Source: an uncultured Clostridium sp.
Lineage (GTDB): Bacteria > Bacillota > Clostridia > TANB77 > CAG-508
Direction of reading: 5' to 3'
DNA length: 38,313 nucleotides
NCBI GenBank assembly: GCA_946497695.1
Contig: CAMMLJ010000016.1
Span: 1-38,313 of the forward strand
The position numbers and the translations under genes are program-made. The notes under the pieces were generated by a model. It saw only the letters and a list, made by a program, of their open reading frames with translations. It did not search any database and was not told where the DNA came from. Position 1 is the first letter of the stretch; each line of letters starts with the position of its first letter. Shown one piece after another: positions 1-8,027 of this stretch.

Positions 1-171
1 TTTTTCTATTATTTATTTATTTTTATTGCGAAAAATTTTTACTCTTTTTTACTGCGTAAAAACAATTGCCATTGTATTAGCTAATAAATTATGTTTATAA
101 ATAATGATATTGGTGGTTTGCTTCTTATGGTAGCAGTAATTTATGGTGTTTTAGGTTGCCCTCTAAATTTT
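1..171. other. Left-edge region without a recognisable gene
   Basis: Very AT-rich stretch downstream of lemA. All frames on both strands are interrupted by stops and none gives a recognisable protein tail, so I see no supported gene and no clear terminator hairpin for lemA here. Confidence 0.5.
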
Positions 172-711
172 TTACATATCAACATTAATATTTTCTCCTT
201 CAATTTTTCTATCTTCTAATTCAAATAATTCTCCTTCTTTAAAATTAAATATTTTACCAATAATATTAGAAGGAAAAACATTTAATTTTGTATTATATTT
301 AGTAGTATCATTGTTGTAAATTCTTCTTGCTGCTTGTAATTCGCTTTCGACTTTTATAAGGCTCTTCTGCAATTTTAAAAATTGTTCACTAGCTTTTAAA
401 TTAGGATAATTTTCTACTACTAATATTAGATTATTGTATTGTTCATTTAATTTATTTAATGCATCTTTGTCTTTATTTTGATTATATGCAGTTCTATATT
501 CTGTTATTTTAGTTAAAACATCTTGTTCATAATTAGCATAACCTTTTGTTACTTCTACCAAATTTGGTATTAAATCAAATCTTTTCTTTAAATAAACATC
601 TATAACACTATAAGAGTTATTCATTTGTTTTTTCAGTGTTACAAATTTATTATATGTGATAATAACATATAATGCTATAACCGCTAATATTGCTATTAAT
701 GCTATTGTCAT
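172..711 (-). CDS. lemA: LemA family membrane protein
   Basis: 179 residues. One hydrophobic N-terminal segment (about residues 2-20) is followed by a long, mostly helical domain. The stretch after the membrane segment, with NNSYSVIDVYLKKRFDLIPNLVE, is the family hallmark, and an L(K/R)xxEQF-type helix follows. LemA proteins are single-pass membrane proteins of unclear biochemical role, usually 180-200 residues, so this one is full length. The start is an ATG preceded by a GGGGAGGAG Shine-Dalgarno site. The gene diverges from a DUF3137 protein gene, a common LemA neighbour, which suggests a shared envelope role. A TPM-domain partner is not visible in the window. The family call is secure; the function is not known. 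Confidence 0.92.
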   Translation of the reverse strand: MTIALIAILAVIALYVIITYNKFVTLKKQMNNSYSVIDVYLKKRFDLIPNLVEVTKGYANYEQDVLTKITEYRTAYNQNKDKDALNKLNEQYNNLILVVENYPNLKASEQFLKLQKSLIKVESELQAARRIYNNDTTKYNTKLNVFPSNIIGKIFNFKEGELFELEDRKIEGENINVDM

Positions 712-749
712 TGTACTCCTCCCCTATTCCTTTGTTCATAATTATATTT

Positions 750-778
750 AGTATAAAACTTTTTATAAAAATTGTCAA
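750..778 (-). promoter_or_regulatory. Sigma-A promoter of lemA
   Basis: On the minus strand a TTGACA -35 box (773-778) and a TATACT -10 box (750-755) are separated by 17 bases, about 40 bases upstream of the lemA start. Both boxes are at or near consensus. Confidence 0.75.
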
Positions 779-782
779 AAAA

Positions 783-812
783 TTTACATAGCATGCTAAG
801 TTATGATAGAAT
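783..812 (+). promoter_or_regulatory. Sigma-A promoter of the DUF3137-xerC unit
   Basis: TTTACA (783-788) and TAGAAT (807-812) with an 18-base spacer, ending 24 bases before the ATG at 836. It is divergent from the lemA promoter and only a few bases from it, so the two could be co-regulated. A GCATGC palindrome lies in the spacer. Confidence 0.5.
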
Positions 813-835
813 ATTTTCAATAGGAGGAATTACAA

Positions 836-1843
836 ATGATATTTTTAGAGATTTTAGTTGTAGTAATTGTTGGTTTTTTAGTTTACAGATTTATTTTAAT
901 GCCAAATTTTTCTACTAAAAAAGTAGATGTAACTCAGACACCTAAAGAATTTGAAGAATTATATAGTAAATTTAATGAACTTGATTTTTTAGACATAACT
1001 ATTAGCAAAAAAAGATTGATGTTTCTTAGCATCGTAGGAATAATCTGTTTTATGGCATTCTTATTTGCTTTTATTTTTACATATTTAAATTCTTTTAATA
1101 TGACTTTTGCTTTAATTCCATTAATTGCATTAGCTATAACAGTAATATTATTTTTACTAGAATTTAAAAAATTTAAATTGAAATATTCAGATGTTATAAA
1201 AAGGTTTATCCAATTAATAGATCCTAACTTAACTTATAATAATACATCATATGCAGATGAAGAAAATTATTATCAAACTGCTTGTTTTGATAATTTACAA
1301 CTTAGTAGTCTAGTAACAAAAGATACTATAAGTGGTACTACTAAGGACAATTATAAGTTTTATGCATCTAACATTTCTGCAACATCTACAGATGAAAACG
1401 TATTTAATGGAATTTTTTCTACAGTTATTTTAGATAAAACAATTCCTTCATACACTAAAATAAATACTGAAAATTTAGAATATAATACTACATATGCATT
1501 AGGAGCAACTAATTCATTATTAAAATATATAGAAATGGATAATGCAGATTTTAATAAAGTTTTACACGTATACTCAAATGACAGAATAAATGCAACAGAA
1601 ATATTAACATCAGATATGCTAGATTATTTAGCAGAATTTTATAATAAATATCATGTTAATTTTCAACTTGTATTTACAGGAAATTATGTATATTCAAGAT
1701 TTTATATTAATCAATTATTTACGCCATCTTTTATAGGTAATTTATTTAATAAAAATAATTTTGCATTATGCTATATTATAATAACATTCATTTTAGATAT
1801 AATAGATAAACTTTCTAATAATATGTCAAACTTTGAAGAATAA
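836..1843 (+). CDS. DUF3137 family membrane protein
   Basis: 335 residues. Hydrophobic segments lie at about residues 2-20, 62-87 and 90-107; the remainder is a soluble domain. The part around residue 240, reading KVLHVYSNDRINATEILTSD, matches the diagnostic DUF3137 pattern (a folded domain with VYSxDxxEAxxLLTP). Family function is unknown. DUF3137 genes are often next to lemA, as here, so an envelope-associated role is a reasonable inference. The ATG has a good AGGAGG site 8-9 bases upstream. The next gene starts 16 bases after the stop, so the two are probably cotranscribed. The C-terminal hydrophobic patch (about 305-325) may be a further membrane segment or a packed helix. Confidence 0.8.
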   Translation: MIFLEILVVVIVGFLVYRFILMPNFSTKKVDVTQTPKEFEELYSKFNELDFLDITISKKRLMFLSIVGIICFMAFLFAFIFTYLNSFNMTFALIPLIALAITVILFLLEFKKFKLKYSDVIKRFIQLIDPNLTYNNTSYADEENYYQTACFDNLQLSSLVTKDTISGTTKDNYKFYASNISATSTDENVFNGIFSTVILDKTIPSYTKINTENLEYNTTYALGATNSLLKYIEMDNADFNKVLHVYSNDRINATEILTSDMLDYLAEFYNKYHVNFQLVFTGNYVYSRFYINQLFTPSFIGNLFNKNNFALCYIIITFILDIIDKLSNNMSNFEE

Positions 1844-1858
1844 CATAAGGAGGAACAA

Positions 1859-2842
1859 ATGATTTCACGTGATATGAACCCAGAATATCTAAATTCTTTT
1901 TTAGACTATTCTGTAACAATTTTAAATAAATCACCAAACACAATAAAAGAGTATAATTATGACTTAGCAATGTTCTTGAAATTTATTATGGTTCATTTTC
2001 ATCTTACAAATGCTAAAGATTTTAAAGATATTAATATAAGCAATTTATCTCTTGATGTAATAAAAAAGATAGAATTAAATGATATTCATGCTTTTCTTGC
2101 ATATTTAACAACTACATATCATAGTAAAGCCGCTACTCGTGCAAGAAAAGTTAGTAGCATTAGAGTATTTTTTAATTATCTATCACAAAAAGCTAATTTG
2201 ATAGAAAAAAATCCTGCACAAAATCTAGAAACTCCAAAAATAGAAAAACGTATGCCTAAATATTTAACTCTTGATGATAGTAAAAAGTTATTAACTGTTA
2301 CAAGTGACGAAGAACGTAACAAAGATAGAGATTATGCAATTATAACTTTATTTTTAAACTGTGGGCTTCGTTTATCTGAATTAGTAGGAATTAATATAAA
2401 TGATATTTCATTTGATGATGCTAAAATGACTGTAATAGGTAAAGGTAATAAAGAAAGAACAATCTATTTGAATAAAGCTTGTTTAAAAGCAATTAATGAC
2501 TATTTAGAAGTTAGACCTAAAATTGGTATAAAACCTGATTCGGTTAAAGCTTTGTTTTTAAGTGAGAGAAAAGAACGAATTAGTAAAAGAACAGTTCAAT
2601 ATGTAGTTGATAAAGAATTACGACGAGCAGGCTTGGATACTAAAAAATATTCAACACATAAATTAAGACATACTGCAGCGACACTTATGTATCAGTATGG
2701 AAATGTTGATATAAGAGCTCTGCAAGAACTTTTAGGTCATGAAAGTATTTCTACAACAGAAATTTATACTCATGTTGCTAATGAACAAGTTAGAAATGCA
2801 GTTGATGTAAATCCACTTTCAGACTATTCAGCTGATAAATAA
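1859..2842 (+). CDS. xerC: Tyrosine recombinase, XerC/XerD type
   Basis: 327 residues with the two-domain layout of Xer recombinases. The N-terminal SAM-like core-binding domain covers about residues 8-110 and the catalytic domain about 135-320. The catalytic set is visible: Arg in CGLRLSEL (about 170), Lys in GKGNKERTIYL, HKLRH, GHESISTTEIYTH, and the nucleophile Tyr in IYTHV near residue 307. Such enzymes resolve chromosome dimers at dif, with XerC and XerD acting together; some relatives are mobile-element integrases. No att-like repeats or phage genes flank it, so a housekeeping role is favoured. XerC and XerD cannot be told apart from sequence alone here. It follows the DUF3137 gene by 16 bases and ends at a strong terminator. 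Confidence 0.88.
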   Translation: MISRDMNPEYLNSFLDYSVTILNKSPNTIKEYNYDLAMFLKFIMVHFHLTNAKDFKDINISNLSLDVIKKIELNDIHAFLAYLTTTYHSKAATRARKVSSIRVFFNYLSQKANLIEKNPAQNLETPKIEKRMPKYLTLDDSKKLLTVTSDEERNKDRDYAIITLFLNCGLRLSELVGININDISFDDAKMTVIGKGNKERTIYLNKACLKAINDYLEVRPKIGIKPDSVKALFLSERKERISKRTVQYVVDKELRRAGLDTKKYSTHKLRHTAATLMYQYGNVDIRALQELLGHESISTTEIYTHVANEQVRNAVDVNPLSDYSADK

Positions 2843-2845
2843 GGC

Positions 2846-2881
2846 AAAAGTCACTAACCGTAACACTGGTTAGTGACTTTT
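2846..2881 (+). terminator. Rho-independent terminator after the xer gene
   Basis: A perfect 14-base inverted repeat (2846-2859 and 2868-2881) with an 8-base loop begins directly after the stop codon. The 3' arm ends in a short T run. Confidence 0.8.
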
Positions 2882-2983
2882 AATGTGAAACTAGATTCTA
2901 CTAGATAATATATCTTGTACATTTTTCCATTTGTACTGCGACATATTAATACTATATAACCATTTGTATATTATGTTCATTAA

Positions 2984-3562
2984 CTAGCCTATTACTGGTT
3001 GTAGTTGTTTGTTATCCAAAGCTTCCTTTATTGTAGGTATTAAATAATCAAATTTGAAAACTAAAGATGTAGGTTTGGTAATAGGATTATCTTGTGTAAA
3101 AGGCACGAAATAATAATTTTTTCTATTTAAAAGTTTTCCTATGTTTTCAGCAGAACCCGAAAGTCCATCATTTGTTGAAATACCTATTACCAGAGGTCGC
3201 TGATTTCGTAGATGTGATTTTATTGCCATTACAGCAGGTGTATCAATTATTGAATTTGCAAGTTTTGCAATAGTATTGCCAGAACAAGGTGCTACAACCA
3301 TAATATCAGTTAACCCTTTTGGTCCTATAGGCTCTGCTCCCTGTATTGTATGAATTATTTTATTTTCTGTAATGCCTTCTATTTCTTCTATAAAATCTTT
3401 GGCGTTTCCGAATTTAGTATCTAAACTATAACTATTATATGACATTATAGGTAATATATTTGCGCCCAATTCTTTAAGTTCTTTAATTTTAGGTATTACC
3501 TTTTTGAATGTACAAAAAGAGCCAGTTAGTGTAAATCCTATGTTTATACCGTTTAGTTCCAT
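2984..3562 (-). CDS. spoVFB: Dipicolinate synthase subunit B
   Basis: 192 residues, the usual length for SpoVFB/DpaB. The fold is that of flavoprotein-type subunits: an N-terminal GFTLTGSFCTF strand-loop, then VVAPCSGNTIAKLANSIIDTPAVMA, and the late segment GISTNDGLSGSAENIG. With SpoVFA it converts dihydrodipicolinate (lysine pathway) to dipicolinic acid in the mother cell late in sporulation. In Bacillus the two subunit genes are adjacent; here no spoVFA is next to it, and the gene has its own putative SigK promoter. The ATG has a GAAAGGGGGA site. The subunit identity is strong; whether the A subunit lies elsewhere in the genome cannot be seen from this window. Confidence 0.9.
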   Translation of the reverse strand: MELNGINIGFTLTGSFCTFKKVIPKIKELKELGANILPIMSYNSYSLDTKFGNAKDFIEEIEGITENKIIHTIQGAEPIGPKGLTDIMVVAPCSGNTIAKLANSIIDTPAVMAIKSHLRNQRPLVIGISTNDGLSGSAENIGKLLNRKNYYFVPFTQDNPITKPTSLVFKFDYLIPTIKEALDNKQLQPVIG

Positions 3563-3591
3563 ACTTTTCCCCCTTTCATATTATCTTTATA

Positions 3592-3619
3592 TATAATATG
3601 AAATTATGTTAATTATGGT
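3592..3619 (-). promoter_or_regulatory. Putative SigK (late mother-cell) promoter of spoVFB
   Basis: On the minus strand CATATTATA (3592-3600) fits the SigK -10 pattern CATAnnnTA in every fixed position. ACC (3617-3619) lies 16 bases further upstream, which fits the short -35 element. Dipicolinate synthase genes are SigK-controlled in Bacillus, so motif and target agree. Confidence 0.6.
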
Positions 3620-3718
3620 ATAAAATGTTGTATTTTATTATAAACTAAAAGTTGCTTTATATTTATGAAATAATCAATTAATATAGGTCACTCTATAAAT
3701 TCTATATAATAAAAATTC

Positions 3719-3754
3719 GAGCAGACATTTAAATAAACTACTATGTATCTGCTC
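3719..3754 (-). terminator. Bidirectional hairpin terminator
   Basis: GAGCAGA (3719-3725) pairs with TCTGCTC (3748-3754), and T runs lie on both sides. On the minus strand it ends the cysteine-rich gene pair just upstream and insulates spoVFB. Confidence 0.65.
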
Positions 3755-3808
3755 AAATTTTTTCTAATTATAACTTTAAATGTGAAATCGAGTACTTCGA
3801 CCACAATT

Positions 3809-4546
3809 TTATACACCATTGAATGGAATGTTTTTATTTATAAAAAATCTTGCTAAGTCTTCAAGTATTTTTTGATATGGCATCCATTCTTCTACAGCTT
3901 TGCGATATGTGTAAGCCGGAATACAGCCACCCGTTTCTGAAGGTATTAATTCTTTTCCTCCTTTAGGGCGATCGTCTTCTGAAAGCATACAGCCTTTATC
4001 AGTAAGCAAAATGCATGGAGTATGCTTTATTATTTTTGTTTTTACTACAGGCTCTCCCACTCTTCTTGCTTTCAATATAAAAGAATCTTCTAATCCAGTA
4101 TAGAATTCTCTTACAAGAATAATGGTAGAATATCCTCTACCTATAAATTCTTTTAAATAATCAAAAGAAATTTCTTTAAAATTTGATGGTGAATATAGAC
4201 AGCCTTCTGATTTACAGCAATCCCCCTTACATTTTTTGCAAATTTGAGAATTTACTTTTTTCAGATTATCATAATCTCCATTTTTGTTTCTTATATAAGA
4301 AACAACCTCAGAGATCATATCCATATCCTGATTCTGCCACATGATCATCGCAGGAATAAATGAATGCAAAGTCTGCGGGTTACTTGGCATTAATGATATT
4401 TGAGGATTACGATCATCGTACTTGATTGGCAACCAAATTGTTGCTTTCTTTATATTAATACCAACAAAGCCGATTTCTTTCCGGCAAAATAAATCATATA
4501 ACTGTTTAAAACTAATTTTCAAATCAAATGGTGCTATAAACTTCAT
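3809..4546 (-). CDS. Cysteine-rich YkgJ-like (metal-binding type) protein
   Basis: 245 residues. The C-terminal half is a cysteine-rich module: CxxCxxxCC near residues 103-111, then C116, C178, C186 and C208, each set in conserved surroundings (TPCILLTDKGC, DDRPKGGKELIP, GGC). This is the pattern of YkgJ/Fli-type zinc- or iron-chelating domain proteins, whose biochemical role is unsettled. The N-terminal half aligns by eye with the first domain of the neighbouring two-domain gene (a RNPQISLMPSN stretch and a conserved Trp at matching spacing) but has lost its cysteines. It therefore looks like a degenerate first domain. It lies 45 bases downstream of its paralogue, and the two share an identical 19-base start region. 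No signal peptide is visible. Confidence 0.6.
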   Translation of the reverse strand: MKFIAPFDLKISFKQLYDLFCRKEIGFVGINIKKATIWLPIKYDDRNPQISLMPSNPQTLHSFIPAMIMWQNQDMDMISEVVSYIRNKNGDYDNLKKVNSQICKKCKGDCCKSEGCLYSPSNFKEISFDYLKEFIGRGYSTIILVREFYTGLEDSFILKARRVGEPVVKTKIIKHTPCILLTDKGCMLSEDDRPKGGKELIPSETGGCIPAYTYRKAVEEWMPYQKILEDLARFFINKNIPFNGV

Positions 4547-4560
4547 TTGTATCTCCTTTC
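4542..4560 (-). repeat. Duplicated ribosome-binding/start segment, copy 1
   Basis: The 19 bases spanning the Shine-Dalgarno site and start codon of the 3809-4546 gene are identical to 5501-5519, which lies in front of its paralogue. This supports a tandem gene duplication that kept the translation start region. Confidence 0.7.
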
Positions 4561-4591
4561 TTATATATCATCAATAACATTAAAGATATAT

Positions 4592-4936
4592 TCAAATCAT
4601 ACCTTTAAATGGGATATCTTTTTCATAATAGAATTCGCATAATTTTACCAGTATTTCCTGATATGGAAGCCAATCTATTGCTCTTTGTCTAAAACTATAT
4701 CCCATAACACAGCCAATATTTGGTGTTGGTGCCAAAGCTTTTCCACCATAAGGCCTATCATCATCGTCAAAAAAACAGCCAGTTTTTGAATCCCATAAAA
4801 TACAAGGTCTTGCTATATGGGCTTCAAATTCAATCACATCAGAGCCTAGATTTCTTACTTTTAAAGTAAGAACATCTTTTTCTAATCCTGTTTGTTTATG
4901 TGAAATAAGCACAATTGAAATAAAACCTCTATCCAT
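4592..4936 (-). pseudogene. 3' part of a frameshifted two-domain cysteine-rich gene
   Basis: The in-frame ATG at 4936 is internal. The same frame stays open without a start codon up to 5311 and encodes the rest of the gene: QCIHLKEGDC, RPRGAKLLVSN and then CTKCGGRCCRSCGC (about 4994-5032). The part after 4936 carries the end of the second cysteine-rich domain (ARPCILWDSKTGC, DDRPYGGKAL, IGCVMGY, a WLPYQEIL helix). It is closely similar to the C-terminal half of the downstream gene at 3809-4546. Together with 5254-5505 it would form one protein of about 300 residues with two tandem YkgJ-like domains. A single-base break near 5254-5311 separates the halves. It may be a real mutation or a sequence error. 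Confidence 0.65.
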
Positions 4937-5253
4937 AATTCGTTTTGGAAAGCTAAAAGATATTTCATTAAAGTCGTTTGGAGAAAAAGCACATCCGCAA
5001 GAGCGGCAACATCTACCTCCGCACTTTGTACAAACTTCATGATCAAACAGGAATTCTTTTGTTGTTCGCCTTTTTTCTGCTAATATATGATAAGCAGTAT
5101 CTTCTATAATGTACTGAAAAGGCTTCCAATCTTCTAATGCTTTAGTTATTCCGTAGTATGATTTGCAGCCTTCTCCATAATCATGGTTAGAAACTAAAAG
5201 CTTTGCTCCTCGAGGCCTGTGATTATGATCTTTAATTTCACAATCACCTTCTT

Positions 5254-5505
5254 TTAAATGAATACATTGAGAATTGCCAACAAAAATATTTGTCTGTATT
5301 CTCTCAGTATATTAATTTGCGCTGGTCTTATTAACCAACCAGATTTTCCATTTCTAGTTTCAGGAACATAAGAAAACATTATTTCTCCTTTTTCATAAAG
5401 TCTAAGAAAATATGCCACACTTATTTCCTTAAAATCTTTTGGTCCATATAAGCAGCTTCCACTCATACAGCACCGTACACCATATTCGACATTAACATTT
5501 TTCAT
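5254..5505 (-). pseudogene. 5' part of the frameshifted two-domain cysteine-rich gene
   Basis: 83 residues. They begin with the start of a cysteine-rich domain (RCCMSGSCLYGPKDFKEIS) that matches the CCKSEGCLYSPSNFKEIS of the downstream paralogue. After about residue 65 (RPAQIN) the reading frame no longer resembles the family, and it stops at 5254. The family sequence continues in the -1 frame from about 5311 (TNIFVGNSQCIHLKEGDC). No classical slippery heptamer is evident at the crossover, so a point indel is more likely than programmed frameshifting. A sigma-A promoter (5555-5583) and an AAAGGAG site precede the ATG. Confidence 0.65.
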
Positions 5506-5519
5506 TTGTATCTCCTTTC
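5501..5519 (-). repeat. Duplicated ribosome-binding/start segment, copy 2
   Basis: Identical to 4542-4560 over 19 bases; it covers the Shine-Dalgarno site and first codons of the frameshifted gene. Confidence 0.7.
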
Positions 5520-5554
5520 ATTTTATAGAGTTCACTTAACAATATTTCTGATAT

Positions 5555-5583
5555 ATTATATCATGTTTTTTAAATTATGTAAA
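5555..5583 (-). promoter_or_regulatory. Sigma-A promoter of the cysteine-rich gene pair
   Basis: TTTACA (5578-5583), a 17-base spacer, and TATAAT (5555-5560) on the minus strand, about 50 bases before the ATG at 5505. Confidence 0.7.
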
Positions 5584-5689
5584 TAAAATAAAGCTTGACA
5601 TAATAATGTTGTTTTACATAGTATATCTTTATTTTATTGCTTTACCTAGATTATATATAACTATAGAATTTTTTCTATGCAATAAAAAA

Positions 5690-5716
5690 GAACTTCAAGG
5701 ATGATCCTTAAAGTTC
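5690..5716 (-). terminator. Terminator of pta-ackA
   Basis: An 11-base stem with one mismatch (GAACTTCAAGG against CCTTAAAGTTC) and a short loop, followed on the minus strand by a run of six T. It lies just after the ackA stop. Confidence 0.75.
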
Positions 5717-5724
5717 AAAATCTA

Positions 5725-6915
5725 TTATTTTATTAATTCTAAAGTTTGTTTTGCTATCATTAGTTCTTCATCTGTTGGAACTACATACACTTTAATTTTA
5801 GAGTTATCAGAAGAAATTAATCTTTCTTCACCTTTTACATCATTTCTTTCATCATCTATTTCTACACCTAAGAATTTTAAGTTTTCGCAAATTCCTTTTC
5901 TAATATTTTTTTGGTTTTCTCCTATACCTGCAGTAAATAGCATTACATCAAATCCATTCATTGCAACAGCACATTTAGCTATTTGTGCAGCAATTAAATA
6001 ATTGTGTATTTTTATTGCAAGTGTAGCTTGCTCATTTCCTTCTGCAGCTGCGGCTTCCATATCTCTACAATCTTGTGTAACTCCTGATAATGCTAAAATA
6101 CCAGATTCTTTATTTAATATACGTTCCATTTCGTCAGGTGTTAAGCCTTCTTTTTTCATTATAAATGTAACTACAGATGGATCAATATCTCCAGAACGTG
6201 TACCCATTGGAATACCAGCAAGAGGTGTAAGCCCCATACTTGTTTCTACAGATTTACCACCTTGAACAGCACATATACTTCCACCTTGACCTAAATGGCA
6301 AGATATTATTCTTAAATCTTCTATTGGCTTTCCTTCCAATTCTGCTACACGGTTTGCAACATATTGATGTGATGTACCATGAAAACCATATTTTCTTATA
6401 CCATATTTTTCATAATATCTATATGGTATTGGATAAATATAATGTTCTTTAGGCATTGTTTGATGAAATGCAGTATCAAATACAGCAACCATTGGTTTAT
6501 TTGGCATTAATTTTTGTGCTGCTCTAATTCCCATTATTGATGCTGGATTATGAAGAGGAGCTAAACTTGAGCATTCTTCAATTGTTTTTATAACTTCTTC
6601 ATTTATTATAACAGGTTTATTAAATTTTTCTCCACCATGTACAGTTCTATGACCAATAGCATTTATTTCAGTCAATGAGTCAATCACCTTATATTCTGGC
6701 TTTACTAATTGTTCTAATGAAAATTCTAATGCCTCTTCATGATTTTGTACTGGTTTTTCTAATTTATATTTTTCTCCATTTACTTTATGTGTTAAAAATG
6801 AATTTGGTTGTCCTATTCTTTCAAAAGTTCCTTTTGCCATTACTTTTTCTGAAGCCATATCTATTAATTGATATTTTAATGATGAGCTTCCACAATTAAT
6901 AACTAAAATTTTCAT
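5725..6915 (-). CDS. ackA: Acetate kinase
   Basis: 396 residues, full length for the ASKHA-fold acetate kinases. Family signatures are plain: NCGSSSLKYQL at the N-terminus, GHRTVHGG near residue 90, YGFHGTSHQYV near 177-187, MGTRSGDIDPS near 240 and FTAGIGEN near 328. The enzyme makes ATP and acetate from acetyl phosphate in the cytoplasm, the last step of acetogenic fermentation. It lies 18 bases downstream of pta in the same direction and shares its promoter; a hairpin terminator follows directly. The ATG start has a GGAGGTTTTTT-type site. Nothing unusual was seen in the active-site segments. Confidence 0.98.
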   Translation of the reverse strand: MKILVINCGSSSLKYQLIDMASEKVMAKGTFERIGQPNSFLTHKVNGEKYKLEKPVQNHEEALEFSLEQLVKPEYKVIDSLTEINAIGHRTVHGGEKFNKPVIINEEVIKTIEECSSLAPLHNPASIMGIRAAQKLMPNKPMVAVFDTAFHQTMPKEHYIYPIPYRYYEKYGIRKYGFHGTSHQYVANRVAELEGKPIEDLRIISCHLGQGGSICAVQGGKSVETSMGLTPLAGIPMGTRSGDIDPSVVTFIMKKEGLTPDEMERILNKESGILALSGVTQDCRDMEAAAAEGNEQATLAIKIHNYLIAAQIAKCAVAMNGFDVMLFTAGIGENQKNIRKGICENLKFLGVEIDDERNDVKGEERLISSDNSKIKVYVVPTDEELMIAKQTLELIK

Positions 6916-6933
6916 AAAAAACCTCCAATAAAT

Positions 6934-7941
6934 TTATTTATCTTGTTCTTGTGCTTGTACAGCTGTAATTGCTACAACACCTTCTATGTCTTTACTGCTA
7001 CAACCTCTTGATAAATCATTAACTGGTTTTGCAATACCTTGACATAATGGACCATATGCTTCCGCATTTGCAAGCCTTTGAACTAGTTTATAACCTATAT
7101 TTCCAGCATTTAAATCTGGGAAAATTAAAATATTTGCTTCGCCTTTTAAAGGGCTACCTTTTGCTTTGTATTCTGCAACTTCAGGAATTATTGCAGCATC
7201 TAATTGCAATTCTCCATCTACTAATAAATCTGGAGCTTTTTCTTTTACTAAATTTGTTGCTTTTATTACTTTTTCTGTTAATTCTGATTTTGCACTACCA
7301 TGTGAAGAATATGAAAGCATTGCTATTTTAGGTGTTTTACCTGTTAATAGTTCAAAACTTTTACTAGATGATATTGCGATTTCAGATAATGCATCACTAT
7401 CTGGATTTTCGTTTAAGCCACTATCTGAAAATAGAAATACACCATTTTCTCCATATGTACAATTAGGCACAATCATCATAAAAAAAGCAGATACTAATTT
7501 AGTGCCAGGTGCTGTTTTTAATATTTGAAGTGCTGGTCTCAAAGTATCTGATGTAGAATGAATAGCTCCAGAAACTAATCCATCTGCATAACCTTGTTTA
7601 ACCATCATCATTCCAAAATATATATTGTCTAACATAAATTCTTTTGATTTCTCAATTGTCATACCTTTATGTTTTCTTAATTCATAAAATTGTTCTACAA
7701 ATTCATCATACTTTTTAGAATTATTAGGATCTACAATTTCTGCTTCTTCTATATTGTCTAGATTAAGTTCTTTTGCTCTTTCTAATATTTTATTTCTATT
7801 TCCTATTAATATTATTTCTGCAAATTTTTGTTTTAATACTTCTGATGTAGCTTTTAATGTTCTATCATCGTCTGATTCTGGAAGTACTATCTTTTTTATA
7901 TCTTTTTTTGCTCTATTTTTTATTTCATCTATAAAAGCCAT
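6934..7941 (-). CDS. pta: Phosphate acetyltransferase
   Basis: 335 residues, the length of the short (single-domain) Pta class without the N-terminal DRTGG/P-loop extension. Recognisable segments are IVLPESDDDRTLKA near the start, a GLVSGAIHSTSDTLRPALQ stretch in the middle, and FPDLNAGNIGYKLVQRL near residue 275. It transfers the acetyl group of acetyl-CoA to phosphate, giving acetyl phosphate for AckA. It is first in the pta-ackA operon, with a strong Shine-Dalgarno site (AAAGGAGG) and a sigma-A promoter 47-75 bases upstream of the ATG. The pathway points to a fermentative anaerobe. Confidence 0.97.
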   Translation of the reverse strand: MAFIDEIKNRAKKDIKKIVLPESDDDRTLKATSEVLKQKFAEIILIGNRNKILERAKELNLDNIEEAEIVDPNNSKKYDEFVEQFYELRKHKGMTIEKSKEFMLDNIYFGMMMVKQGYADGLVSGAIHSTSDTLRPALQILKTAPGTKLVSAFFMMIVPNCTYGENGVFLFSDSGLNENPDSDALSEIAISSSKSFELLTGKTPKIAMLSYSSHGSAKSELTEKVIKATNLVKEKAPDLLVDGELQLDAAIIPEVAEYKAKGSPLKGEANILIFPDLNAGNIGYKLVQRLANAEAYGPLCQGIAKPVNDLSRGCSSKDIEGVVAITAVQAQEQDK

Positions 7942-7987
7942 TTTAATCCTCCTTTTAGTTTTATGGGCTAAAATTTCTGCCTCTTCA

Positions 7988-8016
7988 ATTATATATTAGT
8001 ATTTTTTTATTGGCAA
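7988..8016 (-). promoter_or_regulatory. Sigma-A promoter of pta-ackA
   Basis: TTGCCA (8011-8016), a 17-base spacer and a consensus TATAAT (7988-7993) on the minus strand. Confidence 0.72.
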
Positions 8017-8027
8017 GCTTAATTAAA

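Noticed and set aside
1859..2881. Tyrosine recombinase as the integrase of a mobile element
   Set aside because: No flanking attachment repeats, tRNA or phage/ICE genes are present; a housekeeping Xer role fits better.
5254..5311. Programmed -1 frameshifting in the cysteine-rich gene
   Set aside because: No slippery heptamer of the usual form and no clear downstream stimulatory structure; a point indel is simpler.
6002..7528. Several plus-strand open frames across pta-ackA
   Set aside because: They lie opposite two confidently identified genes, lack ribosome-binding sites and have low-complexity Leu/Phe-rich products.
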